DNA of 64,000 nt from Marsupella aquatica (GCA_973895155.1 OZ316892.1:24924001-24988000), one strand, 5' to 3'; shown: positions 47,462 through 59,840, counted from the first letter of the stretch. Numbers and translations: made by a program. Notes: generated by a model not told the origin, from the letters alone.

Positions 47462-48133
47462 TCAAATCCAAGAAATGTGGCTCCTGGCAGGAGTGCCTAG
47501 TGTAGGATCAATGTCATGGTCAGGACAGTAAAACATCCCCTTCTTGGGCTGCCCATGCGCTGAGTGATCCCAAATTGTTCGATCATGGGCAAATCCCCTC
47601 TGCTGGATAAATTGCGGGCAGTCCTTGTGCCATGCCTTAGGACACCTCATGCACTAAACCAAAAAGCCATTAGCCCCATCATTGGGCCCCTGTCCACAAG
47701 TGTGACAAATATGGAGTCCACATGATGTTGTGCCAGGAACCAAACACTGCCGACAATAAAACCGGGCACAGAGAGGGTCTGGACATTTTCTTACCTCTTC
47801 ACCAATTTTTCCAGACACATGGCACTTAAAGCAAGAATGTTCCTCATTCTTGCAGTCAACACAAAGCCATTCTCCAACATGGCCATCAGCCAGGGATATA
47901 GTTGGGCATAGCCATTGCTGACCCAAAGGACAGGAAACATTCTTATGGAAATGTCGGTGGCAAGGCCCATCACAAACAATGAGATCCCCTCCCTCATCAC
48001 AAATCGCACATACATGTGGGCTATTTTGGTTAATCTCAATGTCTGAATATAAGGACAATTGAGGTGCTTGAGAGGATTCACCTCTGCAACGATTCATGGC
48101 CTTCTGCTTATTGCAAGCCATGGTCCTGCACAC
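47462..48133 (-). pseudogene. EDM2-like multi-PHD protein inside the CACTA element (one in-frame stop)
   Basis: A 223-codon frame starts at ATG 48133, is interrupted by TAG at 47654-47656 and ends at 47462. It has no recognisable transposase part. The first PHD-like unit reads CAICDEGGDLIVCDGPC, then HRHFH and, after a spacer, WLCVDCKNEEHSCFKC. A second unit follows (CARFYCRQCL, CHTCGQGP). After the stop come CMRCPKAWHKDC and MFYCPDHDIDPTLGTPARSH. The order of zinc ligands and the closing CxxHxID...GTPxRxH block match what I remember of the PHD module of EDM2, a plant anti-silencing factor that acts on heterochromatic repeats. The EDM2 methyltransferase-like part is absent. CAG to TAG would explain the stop. 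A product of 159 residues would keep the first fingers only. Confidence 0.8.
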
Positions 48134-51100
48134 TCAGACCCTACATCAGATTGTGAAACAAGAAGGAATAACAGGGTTCAGCATGACACAAAAGAATGAG
48201 GGTGCAGCATAAAATATGACATGTAACCACAAGGGTGCAGCATAAACCAATGCTTTATGGATGGCAAAGCACTAGGACTGAGTAGCGCAAATAACCTTGG
48301 CCTATGATTGGAAGCAATCACAAATATTGCAACCTGTATGCCTTTGCCTGCTGTCCAGCAGTGCTCACTCACCTTGCCTTTTTAAAATCTGTAAGGGCAA
48401 CACAAAACAAATAGCAGTTGAGTTTCAGCAAAGCCATTGGTTCTCAAGTTTTAAAATGGACAGACTTGTTTCATTGCCTGCCTTGTGCGCAGCAGGCTAA
48501 GACCGATCAGGGCAAATTTATATATTCAAGTAGTGAGAGCTACAAATTTAAATTTGCTGGGACAGTTTTCCAGTTCTGGATCCTGCTGCGCTTTATATAC
48601 AGCAACAACCTGAATTCGTTTTTTATAGACCAGCTTTTGACCACGGCTACGACTTCAAAACAATCACACAATCAAATCATGACAAATGATAAATGCAGCA
48701 ACTAGCATAGGAGAAAACTTTTGGCATCAGCCCCATAAACACCAAATGTTGCCAATGCTAACACGATGAAATACTGGAAGAGATAGAAAAAGATACAGCA
48801 GCATTTGAGGCAATAATTGCCAGACGACAAAAAGACAACACAATAACTTATCAAAACTGAACACAGCAGACACAAAAAATTGATGCTAAGGAGGAACTAC
48901 AGGAGACATACACAAAGTGGGCGCAGTTACATCCATAGGATGGCATTCACCATGGGTTGGTTGGCTACATTTAATCACGAGCACATTTTACCAGACAGAG
49001 GCCCAGGTCCCTGTTTACTCTTCTCGTACGATGGCATTATGTTCCACAGGTCCCTGAAGTGCTCATTAGTGATCTATGAGGTATAATCATCTCTCTTGCT
49101 TGGACTGTAGGCAATATATTGATTGGAATGATGACTGCGTTGCTAAGGAAGGGAGATCCTCAGACCACAGCAGAAGTTTAATGTTCCACTATAACAAAAT
49201 CAGTCAGCAGGCAAATTGTCTCTTGGCAATCAAAAATCAATAGCAGACAGAAAGGAACACGGTCATTTGGAGACTGTAAGCTTTATTTTCTTTTTGCAAT
49301 TATAAGCTTGAATGAGGTGTATGGTGTTCAATTGTTCTGTAGGGCAGTCCTCGCTTGCCACGAATAGTTTTTAAGATTGATTACATTCAATCTATCTGGA
49401 TCCTTTAAGACAACACATATATTGCAGGCACATGTAAAGCTCCATGAACATTGAGACAAGGTCGGAAAGAGGGTCCAGGTTGTGATTAAGACAAAAGAAA
49501 TAGAGAGAAACCCCAACTCCAACCATCGCATGATCACACATGCGCTTACCCTTAAAGCCCGAACTTGCTCCCACAAATGTAAGTCCTTAGTTCCTCCCAC
49601 CACCGTCCGACAATGGCTGTTGCATTGCAAAGACAGTGCAACGAAGCTCCCACTTCCAACAATGGACAGCTACCGCAGCTCCTCAGCTCCCACAGCTCCT
49701 CAGCTCCCGCAGCTCCTCAACTCCCGTAACTCCTCCACTATGGAACCTCCTATAGTTGATTGCCGATTGCAGCTCGTCCTCACCCGCTCCTCACCACTCC
49801 TCCCACTCCTCAATCACCAGTAGCTTGTTGCCGATTGCAGGTTGTCACGGATTGCCTTGAGCCCTTGAACTCCCGCAGCTCCTCCCTGACGGCAGCTCAG
49901 TGATAATCTTAGCTGCGCAACCCAAGCCTTGAGCACGCCTCATACCTCATCTGACCAAGCTACCAAGGCACAATGCAGCCAGGAGCGATGGCTATGTAAT
50001 CCGCGTGAGGAGGCCCTCGACGCTGCACAACCCTCACCAATGTGCCAAGCACCCTGAAGCAGAGAGCGCTCAGTAACGTGGTGTGCCAAGAAAGCCAAAC
50101 ATTGAACGTCAAGTCTTGACGGAAGCATAGAGGGGAGGGAGCAGGCGCATGTGCAAGTAGAAGGAACAAACAACGGATGTGCTCATGATGATAACCTAGG
50201 CACTCGGGACCGCGCGCAAAACTCCCCTACGTTGAACTCCCCACCTCCCAGCAACGAGACCTCACCTCTGCTCAGCTCACCTTTGGGAAAAAATCAAGCT
50301 ACAACCGGAAATGTAGCAGCAAATGTGGAGCAGACAAACGACACAGCACAAAATATGGCAAGCAAAGGATCACAATAGCGTATTGGAGCATTACCTGCGA
50401 CTTCCGCCGTGAACTTGCAAGCAGCAGCTTGCGCTCTGTTGCCCCCCACACACTGAAAAAAGCGCAGGCTCCCAGGGCAGGCTCATAGTGAAAAGAGTCG
50501 CAGCCCCAATCGAAGCTCCTCCCCAACCACCCTTCTTCGACCGCGCAGCACACTTCTCCGCCAACTTGCAGCACAATGAACATAAATGGCAACTAAAAAA
50601 CCCTTGCAGCCCGAATGGGTCGGAGCTCCACGGAGGCTTGCAATGTGCACACAAAGGCGCTCCAAGAAATGAGCACATTCAACAAATGACTCTCGATGTT
50701 TTTTCAGGAAAGAGGGCTCCTGCAAATACGGGAAAACACCTGTGCGAGAGAAAGCATACCGTTGGATTGGCCTCGTCCGCTTCGTTCAAATGACCCAAAA
50801 CATACACCCTTTTTCTTGCTCCTTACTTCACACAAGAAGTGAAGTCCACCCCCCCCCCCCCCCCCATAAGGCCCTAGGGAAGGCAAGGTTAAATATAATT
50901 TCAGGCTCCCCCAAAAGGCCAACACACTTACCAAACCCCATAAGGCCAAGGCACTTACCAACATGAATGACTTAACATCAATGGTCCCTTGCAAGTGCCA
51001 AGATGAGTAAAGTGTCCCTATCTATACACCAATTTGGGCACTTTCCTTGAAACAAAACGGTTAAGAATGTTAAGGACCAATGTTATATAATAAAAAGGAC

Positions 51101-51300
51101 CAATGTTATATAAGAATGTTAAGGACCAATGTTATATATAAAAAAGGACGCCCATGATATAAAAGGTCCATTTGGACCAAGGGAAAACCTATTTGGACCC
51201 TAAACCCATAACCCACCCCTCATTTAAACAAATTAATCCTTCATGGGAGGTGAGGATGTTGTGCATTACACTAGTGTAATTAACTATGCAACGGCCATGT
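48134..51300. other. CACTA internal region upstream of the PHD gene
   Basis: About 3.2 kb with no gene I recognise. It should contain the promoter for the minus-strand genes. CAGCTCCT-type short repeats lie at about 49672-49730, and a run of about 18 C residues near 50851-50868 is present. Frames at 50100-50800 on both strands are GC-richer than the surroundings and may be captured host sequence, without identifiable domains. Confidence 0.5.
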
Positions 51301-51349
51301 TTTTTGGGTGATAGGTTATGTCCGGAGTCATATATGCTGCATCAATGAC

Positions 51350-54300
51350 CTCCAATATGACAAGATTAATGGCTTCCAATATGACCGCATGAATGACCCT
51401 AAACTTTTAGTCATTGAGATTGACGCACCATTTAACTCACAAATGACTCAATGAGCTCCCTTGTAACTCCAAGGAGAACCCCCCCAATATGCTTTGAAAT
51501 GACCACATTTCCTGTCATTTGGTACTTTTGACCTCTAGTATGACAGCCAAGATGACCCTAATTTGAGGTGTTTTCATTAAGGACACACCATTGTTCCAAA
51601 ATGACCCAATGAAGATTTCACTACCTCTAGGAGTGCCCCCTTACAATTCCTTTGCAATTTAATAGAAAATACCCTAAATCCAAATATCGGCAAAAACATG
51701 ACATACATATATAGAAGGACAATAGCCTTCCACTAGTATTGCACTATATACCTCTTGGAGAGACAAAAACAATATTTCTTTGCCTTTGTATAGGATGGTA
51801 TGCGTGATGGTGACACTTTTGGCAAATCACTCCAAAGTTGTATGACTTGGGAGTGATTTTCCCAAAGTTCCATCATGCCTTAACAATACGCAAAAACACG
51901 ACATCAAAGTGCTAATAGTGCAACTAGTGGTTGGAGAATAGTAAATATAGTATTTGGCACCTAGTGGAGGGGTTGCGAGCTCTATGTGGGGCCACATGGC
52001 ACTCTAGGGCCCACCTTCAGCCCTTAGCCCCAAATTGGTCATTTATGCTTGTCTTCAATGACTGCACTAGGGACACCTCAAATGACCACAAATCCAGTCA
52101 TTTGACTTATGTGACAGTCCATATGACATATGTAATGACCCTATTTGTGGTCATTGGAACTTATGACACAACTTTGTGCAAAAATGACCCAATGAAGGTC
52201 AATGACCCAATGAAGAATTCCTATACCTTTAACCAGCACACACACCATAGAGGGAAGCACCACTACCACGCCCATTCCATTGGTGTTGCACTACCTCTTG
52301 GAGGAACAAACAAATGGCTCCATTTGCCTTTGGAACATAACATATTCATCCATGATGATGCTTTTGGAAAATCACTCCAATGTTGTATGACTTGGGAGTG
52401 ATTTCCCCAAGGTTGCATCATCCCTTAAGTAATTGCGAAAACATGGCTCCAAAGTGCTCATGGTGCAACTAGTGGTTGGAGAATAGTAAGTATAGTGTCC
52501 CGCACCTATTGGAAAGGTTGCCAGCTCCATGTAGGGCCCCATGGCAGTCTAGGGCCCACTTGCAGCCCTTATCCCCAAACTGGTCATTTAGGTTGGTCCA
52601 TAATGATACCACGAGGGACCTCTGTAATGACAAGGTATGCAATCATTAGATCCAAATGACTGCCAATATGACTGCCAAAATGACCCATATGGTAGTCATT
52701 GGCTTTAATGACACACCATTCCTCCAAAATGACCCAGTGAAGATTACACTACCTATCGGAGTGGCCCCTGGCAAATCCTTAGCAATTTAATAGAATATTC
52801 CTCACCCAAACGCCAGCACAAACATGACATAGTTCAATCGAAGGACAACAACCTTCCACTGGTTTTGCGCTTACTCTTAGAGAACAAGAAATCAACTATT
52901 ATTTAACTTTGAATGTGGTGGTATACATCCATGGTGACACTTTTGGCAAATCACTCCAAAGCCGTATGCCTTGGGAGTGATTTCCCCAAGGTTCCATCAT
53001 GATTTAACAAAATGCAAAAACATGGCTCCAAAGTGTTCATGGTGCAACTAGTGGTTGGAGAATAGTGGGTATAGTACCCCGCACCTAGTGGAGAGGTTGC
53101 CACCTTCATGTAGGGCCCCATGGCACACTAGGGCCACCTTAAGCTCCTAGACTCAAAATGGTCATTTCTGATGGTCCATAATGACACCATGAGGGACCTC
53201 TATAATGACCCCATATGCAGTCATTGTGCACAAATGACTTCCAAAATGACTGCAAAATGACCCTTACTGCAGTCTTTGGCATTAATGACACACTATTCCT
53301 CCAAAATGACCCAATGAAGATTACAACACCTACTCACAATGCCCCGACACTATTCATATGCAAAATGGAGTATTCCCCATCCAAACACTGGCACCAACAT
53401 GACACAATTATATCACAGGATGACAACCTTCCATTGGTGTTGCACTACTTCTTGGAGAGACAAAAAAGGGCTTCATTTGCCTTCGGCACCGATGGTATGC
53501 ATCCATGGAGACACTTTTAGCAAATCACTCCAAAGTCGTATGACTTGGGAGTGATTTCCCCAAAGGTGCATCATGCCTTAAGTAAACGCAAAAACATGTG
53601 TCCAAAGTGTTCATGGCACAACTAGTGGTTGGACAATGATGAGTATAGTGTCCCGCACCTAGTAGAGGGGTTCTCAGCTCTATGTGGGGCCCCATGGCAC
53701 TCTAGGGCCCACCTCCAGCCCCTAGCCCCAAACTGGTCATTTGTGCTTCTACTTAATGACTGCACAAGGGACCCCTCAAATGACCACAAATCCAGTCATT
53801 TGACTTATGTGACAGCCCATATGACAGATTTAATGACCCTACTTGTAGATATTGGTATTTATGACACCAATTTTTTCAGAAATGACTCAATGAAGATTAC
53901 ACTACCTCCTTGAGTGCCCCGTCACTATTCATTTGCAAAATAGAATATTCCCCATCCAAGCACCGGCACAAACATGACACGATTACATGGAAGGACAACC
54001 GCCTTGCACTACTTCTTGCAGAGACAAAAAAAATGGCTTCATTTCTTTTTAGATAGGATGGTATGCATCAATGGTGACACTTTTGGCAAATCACTCCAAA
54101 GTCGTATGACTTGGGAGTGATTTCCCCAAGATTATATCATCCCTTAAGTAAACACAAAAACATGGCTCCAAACTGCTAATGGTGCAACTAGTGGTTGGAG
54201 AATAGTAAATATAGTATTTGACACCTAGTGGAGGGGTTGCGAGCTCTATGTGGGGCCACATGGCACTCTAGGGCCCACCTCCAGCCCTTAGCTCCAAATT

Positions 54301-55510
54301 GGTCATTCATGCTTGTCTTCAATGACTGCACTAGAGACCCCTCAAATGACAACAAGTCCAGTCATTTGAATTATATGACATCCCATATGACCATTTCAAT
54401 GACCCTACTTGAGGTCATTGGCACTTATGACATGACTTTGTTAAAAAATGACCCAATGAAGGTCCTAGTACTGCCAAAGAGAGCCCGCTGTACATTCCTT
54501 GCAAAAATGGAATATTCGTATACCTTTAAACATCAGGCACATCATAGAGGGAAGCACCACTGCCATGCCCATTCCATTGGTGTTGCGCTACGTCTTGCTG
54601 AGACAAAAAGGGCTTCATTTGCGTTTGGAACGATGGTATGCATCCATGGTGATACTTTTGGCAAATCACTCCAAAGTCGTATGACTTGGGAGTGATTTCC
54701 CCAAAGGTGCATCGTGCCTTAAGTAAACGCAAAAACATGTGTCCAAAGTGTTTATGTCGCAACTAGTGGTTGGACAATGATGAGTATAGTGTCCCGCACC
54801 TAGTAGAGGGGTTCGCAGCTCTATGTGGGGCCCCATGGCACTCTAGGGCCCACCTCCAGCCCCTAGCCCCAAACTGGTCATTTGTGCTTTTGCTTACTGA
54901 CTACACAAGGGACCCCCCAAATGACCACAACTGCAGTCATTAGATTTATATGACTGCCCATATGACAGATTTAATGACCCTACTTGTAGTCATCGGCATT
55001 TATGACGGTCCATTGCTCACATATGACCCAATAAAGGCCCTAGTACCTCCAAAGAGAGCCCGCTTTAGATTCCTTGCAGGTTGGAATATTCCTCTTCCCT
55101 AAACCCGCACCCACACCATACAGAGAAGCACGACTCCCCTGCCCATTCCATTGGTGCAGCACTACCTCTTGGAGAACCCAAAAACAACTTTTATTTGCCT
55201 TTGGATGTGATGGTATGCATCCATGGTGACACTTTTGGCAAATCACTCCAAAGTCGTACGACTTGGGAGTGATTTCCCCAAAGGTGCATCATGCCTTAAG
55301 TAAACGCAAAAACATGTGTTCAAATTGCTAATGCCGCAACTAGTGGTTGGACAATGATGAGTATAGTATCCCGCACCAAGTGGAGGGGTTCTCACCTCTA
55401 TGTAGGGCCCATGACACACTCGGGCCCACCTTAAGCTCGTAGACCAAAAATGGTCATTTATGCTGGTCCATAATGACACCATGAGGGATGTCTTGAATGA
55501 CAACTTATAT
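51350..55510. repeat. About 570-bp tandem array (seven units) in the CACTA right end
   Basis: Seven units spaced 545-579 bp apart each hold a 36-nt imperfect palindrome with arms AAATCACTCC and GGAGTGATTT, starting at 51824, 52369, 52948, 53522, 54088, 54663 and 55240. Each also holds GCAACTAGTGGTTGGA and many AATGAC words. Short open frames recur at the same place in every unit and are by-products of the repeat, not genes. Confidence 0.92.
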
Positions 55511-55670
55511 AGTCATTTGGTCAAAATGACCTCTAATATGACGACTGACATTACCCTTATTGTAGTCATTGGCATTCTTCAATGACTCTACAATTATGAC
55601 CGGTGTCTGGAATGACTATTGAGTATTTTAATCTTGATATCTCTTGGGTTCTTTAATGACTCTATAAGTA

Positions 55671-56000
55671 GTCATTTATGCAATAAGTCCATAATGACTG
55701 TATGTTATTGTAAACATTGATATATCATGATTTTTAGATTGACCTTATATTTAGTCATTTATGCGACAAGTCCATAATGACTGTATGTTATTGTAAACAT
55801 TGATATATCATGATTTTTAGATTGACCTTATATTTAGTCATTTATGCGACAAGTCCATAATGACAGTATGTTATTGTAAACATTGATATATCCTAATTTC
55901 AAGATTGACCCTAGATTTAATCATTTATGAGAGAAGTCCATAATGACGGTATGTTGTTGTAAACACTGATATATTCTTATTTTCAAATTGACCCTAGATT
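55671..56000. repeat. 83-bp tandem repeat near the right CACTA end
   Basis: Units begin near 55671, 55754, 55837 and 55920 and share AAGTCCATAATGAC and GTATGTTATTGTAAACA, with increasing divergence to the right. Each contains several AATGAC/GTCATT words. Confidence 0.9.
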
Positions 56001-56395
56001 TTGTCATTTAACACTGTTGGTTAAAATGACGGAAATACATTTTTGTCATTTATCACCGTTATCCAAAATGACCCAAATAGATTTTTGGTCATTTCATTCA
56101 TTGTCCAAAGTGACTATAATGGTGCTAAACATTGATTTATCATTGTTGTTATTTATTGGGTCATTTAGGACATGTGTCTAAATTGACCATTTTAGGAAAA
56201 TTGTGTCATTTTGGTCGCAGCTGTCATTACAGACATACAAAATGACACAAAAGTTATCATTTTGTCATTTCAGTCTATTGGTCATTGTGGACAGTCATTC
56301 TCTAGTCATTCTTTTTGTGTCATTAGAAATTTTGGTCATTGATTCATTTCCGTCATTGGGTGATTGATCATAAAGGGCCCTATTTTCTTCTAGTG

Positions 56396-56895
56396 AAAGG
56401 GGGGATGCACGTCGGTAGACAAAGCTTCCTCAGTCTTTTACATGTCAGAGACAGTTGAGACTGCCTCTATGAACCCGGTTCAGACAAACCCTGATGTGGG
56501 TAAGTCGGCAGAATCAGGTAGTGATGCAGGAGGGATGACAGGTACCTTGATGGGGGCGGCTACTGCCATGGTACGCACCCCATTATTTTCAGCGACAAAC
56601 ATGCTGAACCTAGGAGTTGGTTCTGCATAAGTGTTCAGATTGGCAGCTACTCTCTGTGAGGACACTCCAGTGGTTGCTTCCCATGCAGAAGCAGCTTGCA
56701 GTGTTGAAGCAGTGAAGACCATGCCACCTATTGCTACTAGTGAGACATGGCATGCAGCAGCAGCAAGGTTGGTGGATTTACCAGCACGCCCTGCATTTGA
56801 GAGGACTAGGTTTAAACCTAGTGTTGTGTCATTGGATAATCAAAGTGGTATCTTCCAATTAGTTGGGCCTTCTAGGGCAGTATACCAGCCAAAGA
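56396..56895 (+). pseudogene. gypsy gag C-terminal/linker after the CACTA insertion
   Basis: The frame resumes in phase at the AAA duplication (GGCTSVDKASSVFYMSETVE) and runs toward the protease. TAA at 56628-56630 interrupts it. The composition is Ala/Thr/Val-rich and no domain is recognised, consistent with a spacer between nucleocapsid and protease. Confidence 0.75.
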
Positions 56896-57290
56896 GAGTG
56901 TTACTGGATACTGGTGCTCAGCCCTTGATGTTGGGTAAGTCTACCATACGTGGATTGGGATTGCGTCCAGAGGATTTGGAGGATTGTCCCTTTCCCATTC
57001 AGACTTCATTGGGGGGACCTACACCTACACATCACATTACTAGGAGACCTCTTGATTTGAGGATTCAGGAAGGTCATACCACAGATAGCTCACAGATACA
57101 GGCGCGAGCTATTCTGACTAAGGTAGAGTCATATGATGTGTTGGTGGGATGTACAGTGCTCTACCCCATGGGATTTATTCTTGATTTTTGGGAGGAATCA
57201 GTGTCATATAGACCTGATTGACAGTCAGGAGATGCTCGATTGAGCAAATTGCCAGTGAAATTTAGTGGACCTATGGAAGGCCCTAAATCC
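56896..57290 (+). pseudogene. gypsy aspartic protease
   Basis: The active-site motif is in KRVLLDTGAQPLMLGKS (D-T-G-A, near 56907). A flap-like region follows, then VESYDVLVGCTVLYPMGFIL, the usual second half of a retropepsin. The protease would cut the polyprotein. TGA at 57219-57221 interrupts the frame just after the domain, and a frameshift lies near 57290-57320. Confidence 0.85.
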
Positions 57291-57319
57291 ACACCATTGT
57301 CTTTGGCAGTATTAGTGGT

Positions 57320-58745
57320 CTAATTGCTGGACCTAATGATTTGATTGAGGGTAATGCGCATGCAGCAGATGTTCCACCATTGGAGGAGTCTCATGAGGAG
57401 CACATCATGCAAGAATTACCTGTTGGCAGTGTTGTGCCACCAGTGTGGGGCACTGCACAGGCCTTGCCATAGGCAGCTGCATGATTGGTACATGATGCAT
57501 GGCGTCATGCTTTTACATCACAGTCAGGACCAGAGCAGTCTCTTGCAGATGGACCTGTGACTCTTTCACCATTGGATACCACTCCTATTGCTTGGCAATA
57601 TCCACTGGAGGGTATTTGTTTGTTGGATCTTTTTGGTGGGATTAGCACTAAATTGGCTGCTGTTCTTCAGGCAGGAATTCTTGTGCGTCGTTATTTGTAT
57701 GTGGAGACAGATGAGACAACACGGAGGGTCTCATTGCGACATGTGGCTATGTTGGTGGATAGATATCCACAGTTGCTGCCAATGGATGCTGTTCGTGGTT
57801 ATCAGCATGCACTACCTGCTGATATTTCATTGCTGGGGGCGGATCATCTGCATTGTGTTGGCCCCATTGATTTGGTGATTGCTGGTTGGCCATGTTAGGG
57901 CCAATCTAGAGCTAGAGTTGGGCATGGACTTCATGATCCATGCTCTGTATTGTTTTGGGAGATGTTACGGGTGTTGCGTTATCTCCAGCTACATCAGACA
58001 GTCTCCAACATACATTTTGGAGAATGTGCCATTGTTAGGTGATGATCGTAGTTGGATTGTTGCCAGTGTTCACCAGGTGAGGTCTTGGATTGGACCTACT
58101 GTGTTATTGGATGCTGCACGTGTGGGTTCTCGTGCACATCGTCCACGCTTGTGGTGGACCAATTTGATCCCATGTGAGGTGTTGAAGCGCGCATTTGATA
58201 ACATTCCACGCTCACCAGCCTTAGTGGTGGATGATATTTTGGATCCAGGGCGTCGTGCACAGGGTGTGACCCAACCTGATAGACCTCCATTGGCAGTGGT
58301 CAATGCAATTGGGCGCCCACATTGTGCATTACCCACTCTTGTAAGCCACTCTGCTTCATATGCATTCAGAGCAGGTGGCCCTGGACTTGTGTGGGACACA
58401 GCTCTCCAACAATTAGTGGAGCCTACTGTTGATGAGAGAGAGCGTGCTATGGGATTTTTGACTGACACCACTGCAGTTGCCTCTATGTCAGAGGGTTTGC
58501 GGCGCCAGGTTCTTGGTCAAGCAATGGATCTGAATTGTTTGACTTGGATTATCAGCTTGGGAGTAGCTGAACAGTTGTGGATGCACTCTGCTAGAATTAC
58601 TGATTGTCCCTTGGTGAGCTTGCGATCCACTGAGATAGTACTGACCACAGTTGGGGGCGAGCAGACCTATGGACCTATGGCAGGATTGGCCAAGGCTGGA
58701 CAGATTGTTGAGCAAGAAGGGACTGCTCAATCTACTGCTAAATAG
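57320..58745 (+). pseudogene. Cytosine-C5 DNA methyltransferase domain in the gypsy polyprotein
   Basis: A linker (57320-57590) leads into a C5-methyltransferase with motifs in canonical order. Motif I (AdoMet binding) is GICLLDLFGGIST near 57608. Motif IV is DLVIAGWPC near 57870-57895, holding the catalytic Cys, and then TAG at 57896 where the PCQ glutamine should be; GQSRA follows in phase. Motif VI, YILENVPLLGD near 58010, holds the catalytic Glu of ENV. Motif VIII is RAHRPRLWWTN near 58130. The motif IX/X area is RERAMGFLTDTT, then GQAMDLNCLTWI near 58530. The Dnmt3/DRM-like spacing after motif I (RRYLYVETDETTRR) suggests a de novo-type relative, but the exact subfamily needs a tree. Stops at 57470, 57482, 57896 and 58743 and a frameshift near 57960-58000 disable it. 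The frame is shared with the protease and RT, so it was part of gag-pol rather than a neighbour gene. Confidence 0.9.
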
Positions 58746-59840
58746 CAATCATCGGCTATCTCTTCTACCCTACAAAGAGATATTAGGGATTTGGTGGAGA
58801 GTTGGGAACCACAGCTTGGCCCTAAGTTGACAGCGGAGGAGAGACGTTGCATGCATCGATTCCTAAAGAGTTACTGGAATTGTTTTGCATTTAGCATGAA
58901 AGATTTGGGGACATTAAAGGATCCTGGTATTCAGATTGAATTGGCTAGTGATGCGCCAATCTTTCGTAGGCCATACCGTTACAATGACATGGAGAGAACT
59001 CTGATTCAAAGCAGAACTCAAGATTTGTTGGAGGCTGGATTGGTGGAGATTTCATATGGGGAGTGTGCATCTGCCATAGTGATGCCAACCAAGAAGGATG
59101 TGCATGGCAATTACACAGATAGGCGCATGTGTGGTGATTACAGACCCATTAATCGCCAAACAAAATCTGATAGATATGCCATGCCCACACCTGAGGAGAT
59201 CTTTGATGCTGTGGGGCATGCAAAGGTTTTCAGTTCATTGGATCTGAGGGCAGGGTACCATCAGCTTCCAATTAGGCATGCTGACAGGTCCAAGACAGCA
59301 TTCTAGGGGATTGATTTTTATGGCAAAGATTGTTTGTATCAGTGGTTATTCTTACCATTTGGGTTGAAGAATGCACCAGTTGAGTTCCAGAGAGTCATGG
59401 ATCGAATCCTTGCAGGTTTGGATTTTGTCAGATGTTATATTGATGATATTTTGGTCTATTCTTCTACCGTGGAAGAACATCAGCAGCACTTGCAGATTGT
59501 GTTGGAGAGATTGAGAGCACATGGGTTGAAGCTCCATCCTAGCAAGTGTAAGTTCTTCCAAGACCAGATTGAGTATTTGGACCACACTATATACCCAGGG
59601 GGATTGGGTGTACAGCAGACTAAAGTGGAGGCCATTACACAGATTCCTTGTCCTACTGAAGTGAGTAGAGTTCGTGCATTCTTGGGATTGGCGAGCTACT
59701 ACAGGAGGTATGTTAAAGGATTTAGCCAGCTTGCTAAACCTTTGACCATACTCACTAAGTTGGATCAAGAATGGATTTGGGGTGATGACTAGGAGCATGC
59801 CTTTCAGGAGTTGAAACAAAGGTTGGCATCATCCCCTATT
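58746..59840 (+). pseudogene. gypsy reverse transcriptase
   Basis: In phase with the methyltransferase. It begins about 30 codons upstream of GTLKDPGIQIELASDAPI, then PYRYNDMERTLIQ, RMCGDYRPINRQT and KVFSSLDLRAGYHQL (motif A Asp), LFLPFGLKNAPVEFQRVMD (motif B) and YIDDILVYSS at 59436 (motif C, catalytic YIDD). VEAITQIPCP and FLGLASYYRRYVKGF close the thumb. The catalytic residues are intact. TAG at 59304-59306 (usually Trp in plant gypsy RT) and TAG at 59790-59792 interrupt it. Confidence 0.95.

Larger units (their letters stand above)
38712..56395. mobile_element. CACTA (En/Spm) DNA transposon, 17.7 kb
   Basis: The ends are CACTAGTAGAAAA (38712) and, reversed, CACTAGAAGAAAA (ending 56395), 12 of 13 bases identical, with AAA duplicated outside. 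Three gene regions lie on the minus strand: an EDM2-like PHD gene (48133-47462), a TNPD-type transposase (46872-42996) and a TNPA-type gene (about 42905-39759). Both subterminal zones are packed with AATGAC/GTCATT words: about 0.7 kb on the left and about 5 kb on the right, where they are organised in large tandem units. These are likely TNPA-binding regions. The insertion sits in the gag-pol frame of the gypsy element and is younger than it. Confidence 0.95.

Noticed and set aside
52000-55272. Recurrent 60-155-codon frames in the CACTA right end
   Set aside because: The same frame recurs in each 570-bp repeat unit with different breaks; explained by the repeat, no domain.
57485-58745. Idea that the methyltransferase is a separate host gene caught between two elements
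   Set aside because: It is in the same strand and phase as RT through 58743 and follows the protease with only short indels, in the size range of one polyprotein.
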